Source of the DNA: an uncultured Candidatus Binatia bacterium
GTDB taxonomy: Bacteria; Desulfobacterota; Binatia; Bin18
Length of the DNA: 64,000 nucleotides
Direction of reading: 5' to 3'
Assembly: GCA_958296235.1 (NCBI GenBank)
Contig: OY282457.1
Coordinates: 124,001 to 188,000 of the forward strand
Position numbers and translations under genes: made by a program. The first letter of the stretch is position 1. Each line of letters opens with the position of its first letter. Below, in pieces: positions 58,945 through 64,000 of the stretch. The notes under the pieces are model-generated. The model saw only the letters and a program-made list of their open reading frames with translations. It ran no database searches and was not told the origin of the DNA.

Positions 58945-60168
58945 ATGACAACCGCTATCTTTGATGTCAACAAGCGTTGGTCGGAAGAGTATCCCGAGTT
59001 GGGAACCGAGCCCGTGCCAACCGAGCCCTGTATTTCTCCCGCCTATTTTGAGTTGGAGCGCGAACGGGTGTTCCGCAAGGTCTGGCTCTACGTGGGCCGT
59101 GAGGAAGAAATCCCCCGTCCCGGCGACTATATGGTGCGTGATCTGAAAGCCTGCCGGACTGCGGCTATTCTTGTCCGCGGACACGATGGCGCCATCCGTG
59201 GCTTTCATAATATCTGCTCGCATCGCGGCAATAAGCTGGCCTGGGAAGCGAGCGGAACCTGTCGGAAGTTTTCGTGCAAATTCCACGGCTGGGTCTATGA
59301 TACGCACGGCCAGTTGGTCGGCGTGCCGGACGAAGCGTTTTTTCACAACTTCGACAAAGCCGCCAACGGCCTCGTGCCGGTGGCGACCGCGGTGTGGCAA
59401 GGGTTTCTGTTTGTCCATCTGGACCCGCGGCCGGCGCAGTCGCTGGCGGATTATCTGGGCGATTTGGGCCAGCGCATGGGCAGCTTTCCGTATGCCGACC
59501 TGACTGCGCGCTACGCCTATCAAACGGAGATTCGGTGTAACTGGAAAGTCGCCCTGGACGCCTTCTCCGAGGGCTATCATGTGAACGTGATCCACGGTCA
59601 GTCCTACCCGGACACGTTTACGGGCAAGAATAACCCCATGTGTCATCTGCCCGAAGTCCGCTTCTACGGCCCGCATCGCTCCTGCATTGTGTACGGCAAC
59701 CCCCACCACAATCCGAGCCCGGCCGCGGCGGTGGCCTATCGCTTCGGCGAGACGGTGACCAAACGGTCCGGGGCTCAAGACCAGCTCCCGCCTGAGGTGA
59801 ATCCTACCCGGAGTGCGGAATTCGGCTTTGATCTGGACGTGATCTTTCCCAACCTGATCCTGCACGTGTTGCCGGGTATGTGGTTCACGCATCAGTTCTG
59901 GCCGCTCGACGTGGACCGGACGCTGTGGGAGGGCCGCGCTTACTGGCCGCCGGCCACAACGCCGGGCGAACGGTTTGCCCAGGAGTTCAACAACACCGTG
60001 CTGCGAAACGCCTGGCTCGAAGACACGGGGACTATGGAAGCAACCCAGGAGGCGCTCTCCTCCGGGGTCAAAACCCACTTCCATCTGCAAGAGCAGGAAA
60101 TCCTGATCCGCCACAGCTACAAAGTGCTCGAAGACTATGTTGGCTTTTACGCCAACGGGAACACCTAA
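58945..60168 (+). CDS. Rieske non-haem iron ring-hydroxylating oxygenase, alpha subunit
   Basis: 407 aa; GGGAGAGAG precedes the ATG. The Rieske 2Fe-2S site is C91-x-H93 ... C111-x2-H114 (NICSHRGNK ... CKFHGWVYD). The mononuclear iron site is formed by the D205 bridge with H212 and H217 (LDAFSEGYHVNVIHGQ), plus a later carboxylate. The enzyme needs an electron-transfer reductase, which is not in the window. It may hydroxylate or demethylate an aromatic or alicyclic substrate. A small unknown gene follows 10 bp later. Confidence 0.93.
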   Translation: MTTAIFDVNKRWSEEYPELGTEPVPTEPCISPAYFELERERVFRKVWLYVGREEEIPRPGDYMVRDLKACRTAAILVRGHDGAIRGFHNICSHRGNKLAWEASGTCRKFSCKFHGWVYDTHGQLVGVPDEAFFHNFDKAANGLVPVATAVWQGFLFVHLDPRPAQSLADYLGDLGQRMGSFPYADLTARYAYQTEIRCNWKVALDAFSEGYHVNVIHGQSYPDTFTGKNNPMCHLPEVRFYGPHRSCIVYGNPHHNPSPAAAVAYRFGETVTKRSGAQDQLPPEVNPTRSAEFGFDLDVIFPNLILHVLPGMWFTHQFWPLDVDRTLWEGRAYWPPATTPGERFAQEFNNTVLRNAWLEDTGTMEATQEALSSGVKTHFHLQEQEILIRHSYKVLEDYVGFYANGNT

Positions 60169-60178
60169 AGAAACGGCT

Positions 60179-60520
60179 ATGGCCACACGTTTACCCAAAC
60201 CGTTTGCCGACCTCGAAGTGTTTGTGGCGGACTGGTCGCTGGCGACGCAGCGCGAGCGGGAACAGCAACGCTCTGCCAGCAGCGCCGGAGAACTCACCAC
60301 CCTGTATCAGGTCCTGCTGCCCCGGCTCGACGCCATGCTGGAATACTTGAACCAATACGAACTGGCCACACTCCCCGCAGACGCCAAACGGCTCTTTTAT
60401 CTCAGCCTGTCGTTTGCCGAGATCGCCCCGTTTGTCGAATGCTATAAGGGCGAGCCGCGGGTGCCCAACAGCTTTGACGAGTCCCGTTTTATTGCGGTCC
60501 ACGCCGACCGCTTACCCTGA
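60179..60520 (+). CDS. Small protein of unknown function downstream of the Rieske gene
   Basis: 113 aa from ATG 60179; the frame is open from 60137 inside the Rieske gene. It is helical, with LPRLDAMLEYLNQYELATLPADAKRLFYLSLSFAEIAPFVECYKGEPRVPNSFDESRF. No family is recognised. Strict spacing between its neighbours (10 and 15 bp) implies a single operon. It could be a partner or small subunit of the Rieske oxygenase. Confidence 0.7.
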   Translation: MATRLPKPFADLEVFVADWSLATQREREQQRSASSAGELTTLYQVLLPRLDAMLEYLNQYELATLPADAKRLFYLSLSFAEIAPFVECYKGEPRVPNSFDESRFIAVHADRLP

Positions 60521-60535
60521 AGAGGGAGAGGACCC

Positions 60536-61045
60536 ATGCCTGAGGTCGATATTCAGCAGCTCGTGGCCCGTGTCCAACGCCTGGAAGACATTGAGGCGAT
60601 TAAGCTCCTGGTGGTGCGCTACGCCCAGGGCGCGGACCGGGGCAATGATCCCGATATTATGGTTCCCCTGTTTACGGACACCGGAGTCTGGGACGGTGGG
60701 AAACGCTTTGGAGTCTACACCGGCAAAGAAGCCATTCGTCAGTTTCTGGCTGAGTCGGGCGCGTTTATCGGCTGGACGCTACACTATATGGTCTCGCCGG
60801 CGGTAGACGTGGACCCCGCTGGCCAGACAGCCAAAGCGTTCTGGTATTTATGGGAAACGGCCAATATGCCCAACCGGGAGAGCGGGGAAGACGACGCCTT
60901 TTGGATCGGCGGCACCTATGAGAGCGCACTGGCCAAACAGGCCGACGGGGCGTGGAAGTTCACCCGCGTGGCCCTCGATCTCAAACTGCTGAGCCCGTAT
61001 GCAGAAGGCTGGGCCAGGAAACAGCTACCCGCTGAAAAGCCGTGA
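60536..61045 (+). CDS. SnoaL-like / NTF2-fold protein
   Basis: 169 aa, AGAGGGAGAGG before the ATG. A cone-shaped NTF2 fold is indicated by VQRLEDIEAIKLLVVRYAQGADRGNDPDIMVPLFTDTGVWDGG, YTGKEAIRQFLAESGAFIGWTLHYMVSP and TYESALAKQADGAWKFTRVALDLKL. Members act as isomerases, dehydratases, or as beta subunits of ring-hydroxylating oxygenases. The position two genes after a Rieske alpha subunit fits a beta-subunit-like or downstream isomerase role, which is an inference. Confidence 0.82.
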   Translation: MPEVDIQQLVARVQRLEDIEAIKLLVVRYAQGADRGNDPDIMVPLFTDTGVWDGGKRFGVYTGKEAIRQFLAESGAFIGWTLHYMVSPAVDVDPAGQTAKAFWYLWETANMPNRESGEDDAFWIGGTYESALAKQADGAWKFTRVALDLKLLSPYAEGWARKQLPAEKP

Positions 61046-61060
61046 GGGGGACAAAAAACC

Positions 61061-62185
61061 ATGCGTATCGAAACCGCCGCCTATATTGCAATCGACCGTG
61101 CCAAAACCCTCCAGGAAGAGCCGGCCTGTGGACACAATCGATGGCATCCCGATATCGAGCCGGTCGCGGAAGTCGAGCCCGGCCAGGTGGTCGGGCTGGA
61201 AACGCGGGATGCTTTTGACGGCTTTATCAGCCCGGCAACCACCGCGGCTGATTTGCAAAACGCCAATCTCGGCGTTGTGCATCCGCTGACCGGGCCGGTT
61301 TATGTCAAAGGCGCGCAACCCGGTGATGTGCTGGAAGTCACCCTGGTTGAGGTCGAGCCCCAACCTTTTGGCTTTACCGTCCAGGTGCCGGGCTTCGGCT
61401 TTCTGCGAAACGACTTTACCCAGCCGTATATCGTGCGCTGGACGATTGAGAACGGTTTTGCGACCTCCGACGACCTGCCTGGGGTGCGCATTCCCGGCGC
61501 GCCTTTTATGGGGGTCATCGGCCTGGCGCCCTCGCATGAGCTGCTGCAACAGATTAACCAGCGTGAAGCCGCGCTGGCCGAACGTGGGGGTGTCGTCCTG
61601 TTGCCGCAGGCCAAAGACGCGGTTCCCGCACAGGCCGGCATTGCCTCGACCGCCATGCGGACCATTGCCCCGCATGAGACCGGCGGGAATCTGGATATCA
61701 AGCAGCTGACCAAAGGGACGACCATCCGTTTCCCGGTCTTTACTCCGGGTGGCTTATTCTCGGTCGGTGACGCCCATTTCGCGCAAGGGGACGGGGAAGC
61801 CTGTGGCACCGCGGTCGAGATGGGCGCCACCTGTTACTGTTCTTTCAAAATCCTCAAGGGTCTGGCGGCGCAGCACAATATTCGTGAGATTCAGTTTTAT
61901 CGTGAGGATTATTATACGACGCCGGAGATGGCCGCTCCCAAACGCTTCTTTGCCACCACCGGCCAGTCGTATGCGCGCGACGGCACTGCCTACTCCGAGG
62001 ACGCCACCCTGGCCGCGCGCAACGCCTTGCTCAATATGATCGATCATTTAGTGAGCGAGCGCGGCTATACCCGCCAGCAGGCCTACGCCATTTGTAGTGT
62101 GGCGGTAGACCTGAAAATCAGCGAGCTGGTCGATGTTCCGAACTTTGTGGTCTCGGCATTCTTACCGCTCGATATTTTCGTGTGA
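61061..62185 (+). CDS. Acetamidase/formamidase-family amidohydrolase
   Basis: 374 aa; GAGGGGGAC precedes the ATG. Features are HNRWHPDIEPVAEVEPGQVVGLETRDAFDG, NLGVVHPLTGPVYVKGAQPGDVLEVTL, IPGAPFMGVIGLAP, GGNLDIKQLTKGTTIRFPVF and GDAHFAQGDGEACGTAVEMGA, all typical of the formamidase fold. The usual function is hydrolysis of short amides to acid and ammonia. Its place in the Rieske-LLM cluster suggests a substrate with an amide bond. Confidence 0.9.
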   Translation: MRIETAAYIAIDRAKTLQEEPACGHNRWHPDIEPVAEVEPGQVVGLETRDAFDGFISPATTAADLQNANLGVVHPLTGPVYVKGAQPGDVLEVTLVEVEPQPFGFTVQVPGFGFLRNDFTQPYIVRWTIENGFATSDDLPGVRIPGAPFMGVIGLAPSHELLQQINQREAALAERGGVVLLPQAKDAVPAQAGIASTAMRTIAPHETGGNLDIKQLTKGTTIRFPVFTPGGLFSVGDAHFAQGDGEACGTAVEMGATCYCSFKILKGLAAQHNIREIQFYREDYYTTPEMAAPKRFFATTGQSYARDGTAYSEDATLAARNALLNMIDHLVSERGYTRQQAYAICSVAVDLKISELVDVPNFVVSAFLPLDIFV

Positions 62186-62214
62186 GGCCGTCGCTGACAG
62201 TGGAGGACCAGGCG

Positions 62215-62880
62215 ATGAAACAGACCCGCCACGACTTCATGCAGACCGCCCGAGATCGAGCCAAGGCCGCCATTCGGGCCGGTCGCACCCAAGACGCCCT
62301 GCAAGCCGTTGACGACATATGGGAAGAGGGCCGTCCGATTCATGACTTATATGGTGATATGTCTGCCGTTTTTCTTGACTACATCCAGGAAAAGCTGGGG
62401 GAAGATGCAGTGGAAGAAGCCTGGCGCTATGTGGGCGAAAAACTCTGGCGGCCAGTGCTGGAAGCGTATCGGGACAAAGACCCGGCCCTGCTGGCGACAA
62501 CGTATGCCATGTTCCTGCGCTCGCACGGCTACGACTTCACCTGCGAGGAAGACGACGAAAAGTTCCAGTTTTTCCTGCACTACTGCCCGAGCGGAGGGCG
62601 GATGCTCCAGGAGGGCAAGGCCGCAACCTCCGCGCGCCATCCCACAGCGCTCGGGGTGACGAAGCGGCCCCACGCCTGGAGTTTTCACCAAAAAGACGTC
62701 CTGTATTACTGCGGGCATACCAAGCTCTGGTTTGACACCCAGCCCCGTGAATGGGGCATGGATGTGTTCCAATCCGAGTATGGCGAGTTTAACGACAAAG
62801 GCGAGGTGGCAGGCCGGCCCTGCGCGGTCACGATTTACAAGCAGCCGCGCCCTGGTCCTGCCGCGTCCGAGCGACACTAG
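62215..62880 (+). CDS. Unknown Cys/His-rich protein in the oxygenase cluster
   Basis: 221 aa from ATG 62215, after GGAGGA; an in-frame GTG at 62182 would overlap the amidohydrolase stop by 4 bp. A helical first half (MQTARDRAKAAIRAGRTQDALQAVDDIWEEG...) is followed by a segment with conserved-looking Cys and His: FFLHYCPSGGRML, HAWSFHQKDVLYYCGHTKLWFD. The pattern C-P-S-G-G-R-M ... Y-C-x-H suggests a metal site and brings to mind thiazoline-carboxylate hydrolase-like proteins. The function is not known. Confidence 0.7.
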   Translation: MKQTRHDFMQTARDRAKAAIRAGRTQDALQAVDDIWEEGRPIHDLYGDMSAVFLDYIQEKLGEDAVEEAWRYVGEKLWRPVLEAYRDKDPALLATTYAMFLRSHGYDFTCEEDDEKFQFFLHYCPSGGRMLQEGKAATSARHPTALGVTKRPHAWSFHQKDVLYYCGHTKLWFDTQPREWGMDVFQSEYGEFNDKGEVAGRPCAVTIYKQPRPGPAASERH

Positions 62881-62883
62881 CGC

Positions 62884-63573
62884 ATGGCAAGGGGCGATCA
62901 TCTCAGCGTTCGGCGCGGCTGGTACACCCACCACGCGATTGATCTTGGAGACGGATATGTCGTGCAGTACGGGCGCGGGGTGTCAGGTGGCGTCAACGCC
63001 ACGGTTCAGGTCAGTTCCTATGAAACCTTCTCCAAAGGCCGGCCGCTGGAGGTCGTCGACTCTCCGGCCTCGTATGCAGCGCATGAGATTGCGCTCCGGG
63101 CGCTGAGCTGCATCGGTGAGCAGAACTATCACTTGCTGTGGAATAATTGTGAGCATTTCGTCAGCTGGTGCCGCAGCGGTCACCGCCAGAGTCAGCAGGT
63201 GGACCACTTCATGCAGACCGCCTCCGAAGTGGTCACCAAGGTGGCCGCCGGTTTGGTTGTCACGGGCGCGGCCAGACTGGCGCTCAAGGCTTCGTCCACA
63301 CTCTCCACCAAAGCCGCGAGCCGGGTGGCAACAACGCCCTGGCTGCTTGCCGTGGACGCCGCCCAACTGCTTGCCGAATCAACGGCGAGCGCGCTCGGGC
63401 GGGAGAAGAACATAGCGAAACGTACCGGTCAAGCGGTTGGAGCCGGCGCCTCGGCCGGGATAGGCGCGCTCACCGCGGGCCCGGTCGGGGCGGCGCTCGC
63501 CGTTGGTCTGTGGGCGGCAGGAGAAGCAGTGGGAAAAGCCCTCTCGTCTGGGGCACGACGCCCGTCAGCTTGA
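62884..63573 (+). CDS. LRAT-domain (NlpC/P60-like) protein
   Basis: 229 aa. The permuted NlpC/P60 LRAT domain (residues 1-100) has MARGDHLSVRRGWYTHHAIDLG with the catalytic His 16/17 and NYHLLWNNCEHFVSWC with catalytic Cys 89 in NCEHF. A long hydrophobic, Ala/Gly-rich C-terminal half follows (ITAL-type; SAGIGALTAGPVGAALAVGLWAAG), likely membrane-associated. Such proteins act as acyltransferases or thiol hydrolases on lipids. A second frame with protein-like sequence runs from about 63551 to TGA at 63629-63631, so a frameshift near the C-terminus is possible. Confidence 0.85.
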   Translation: MARGDHLSVRRGWYTHHAIDLGDGYVVQYGRGVSGGVNATVQVSSYETFSKGRPLEVVDSPASYAAHEIALRALSCIGEQNYHLLWNNCEHFVSWCRSGHRQSQQVDHFMQTASEVVTKVAAGLVVTGAARLALKASSTLSTKAASRVATTPWLLAVDAAQLLAESTASALGREKNIAKRTGQAVGAGASAGIGALTAGPVGAALAVGLWAAGEAVGKALSSGARRPSA

Positions 63574-63651
63574 GGCGCTGTACTGGCAGTTGCGCGAGTC
63601 CGGGGCCCACGGGACGCCTGTCTATACATGAATCCGCCTGTTATACATATG

Positions 63652-63699
63652 CCTGAGCGGTGAGGCGCCTGAGCGGTGAGGCACCTGAGCGGTGAGGAG
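63652..63699 (+). repeat. Three tandem 16-bp repeats before the SET gene
   Basis: Unit CCTGAGCGGTGAGGCG, copies at 63652-63667, 63668-63683 and 63684-63699; the last two bases vary. The third copy ends GAGGAG, which lies 9-13 nt before the GTG of the SET gene and could serve as its ribosome-binding site. Confidence 0.8.
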
Positions 63700-63708
63700 A
63701 GCGGAAGC

Positions 63709-64000
63709 GTGCCAAAGAAGAAAGTCGTGCATACGGCTGACAGCTTTGAGATCAAGAAGTCTCCTGGCCGTGGAAAGGGGGTGTTTGCCAAAGTTCGCAT
63801 CAAGAAAGGCGAGACCATCGGTTATTACACCGGCGATATCATTCGCGACTGGCACGCAAACCGGGAACCCCACCGCTCCTCGCGCTATCTGATGTGGGTG
63901 TGCAAAAACCACTGGATTAACGGGGCTGGGCCACGGTCGAACTACACCCGCTACATCAATCACAGTAACAAGCCTAACGCTGAACTGATCATTTCGACAC
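63709..64000 (+). CDS. SET-domain protein, 5' part (cut by window end)
   Basis: 97 codons from GTG 63709 with no stop before the window ends. SET hallmarks are KKSPGRGKGVFAKVRIKKGETIGYYTGDII at the N-terminus and NYTRYINHSNKPNAELI, the N-H-S-x-x-P-N SAM-binding and active-site motif. Bacterial SET proteins methylate lysines in proteins. The repeat upstream provides the likely Shine-Dalgarno. It is the last gene of the cluster seen here. Confidence 0.85.
   Translation, partial: MPKKKVVHTADSFEIKKSPGRGKGVFAKVRIKKGETIGYYTGDIIRDWHANREPHRSSRYLMWVCKNHWINGAGPRSNYTRYINHSNKPNAELIIST

Noticed and set aside
58849-60300. 483-codon minus-strand frame over the Rieske gene
   Set aside because: Antisense shadow of a GC-rich gene. 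The Rieske and iron motifs on the plus strand decide the matter.

Overview
The window is about 64 kb of a moderately GC-rich (roughly 57-60% by eye), gene-dense bacterial chromosome. No rRNA, tRNA, transposase or phage structural gene was seen. Three luciferase-like flavin/F420 monooxygenases, a Rieske oxygenase, an acetamidase/formamidase, VOC proteins, a bacterial HMG-CoA reductase, GyrA/GyrB-type subunits and many GTG starts suggest an uncultured soil or marine lineage of the Tectomicrobia / Binatota / NC10 / 'deltaproteobacterial' kind. The sequence alone does not settle the taxonomy.

Layout. 1-10 kb: the 3' end of nadA, an NrtR-type Nudix regulator, a PCYCGC-motif protein whose in-frame TGA looks like selenocysteine, a DEAD-box helicase, VOC/glyoxalase genes, a hemerythrin protein and a topoisomerase IV-like parE-parC pair. 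10-15 kb: an alpha/beta hydrolase and a haem operon (hemE-hemH-hemG/Y). 14.8-16.4 kb: a base-composition outlier encoding a DUF262-HNH protein, probably a defence gene. 16.6-21.8 kb: a diiron ferritin-like protein, HMG-CoA reductase, lipid kinase, hydrolase, methyltransferase and RNase HII. 21.8-27 kb: lipoate-dependent dehydrogenase genes (E2, E3, lipB, lipA) and HMG-CoA lyase. 27-45.6 kb: exported ATP-dependent DNA ligase, hicAB, LLM proteins, HypE-like protein, an M16 peptidase pair, a polyproline OmpA lipoprotein, pgk, lon, HAD and LOG-like proteins, a DUF1329 protein, an NMN adenylyltransferase and an ApgM-type phosphoglycerate mutase.

45.7-57.3 kb is a complete type I-E CRISPR-Cas locus read leftwards: cas3, (insert), cse1, cse2, cas7, cas5, cas6e, cas1, cas2, leader, and 30 repeats with 29 spacers. 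The insert between cas3 and cse1 is the most interesting part of the window. It holds a degenerate one-spacer mini-array on the opposite strand. Its 61-nt register matches the main array, and the spacer seed (11 nt) matches the DNA directly abutting the -10 box of the promoter that drives cse1 and the rest of Cascade. This has the architecture of a crRNA-like guide (CreR/CreA type) that would make Cascade repress its own operon. The same insert carries a 58-aa coiled-coil ORF, which is the first gene behind that promoter, and an orphan DUF433 antitoxin with the first codons of its lost toxin.

57.3-64 kb: a truncated GST, then a same-strand run of LLM oxygenase, Rieske oxygenase, small unknown, SnoaL-like, acetamidase/formamidase, an unknown Cys/His-rich protein, an LRAT-domain protein and a SET-domain protein cut by the window end. 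This looks like a catabolic or modifying pathway of unknown substrate.
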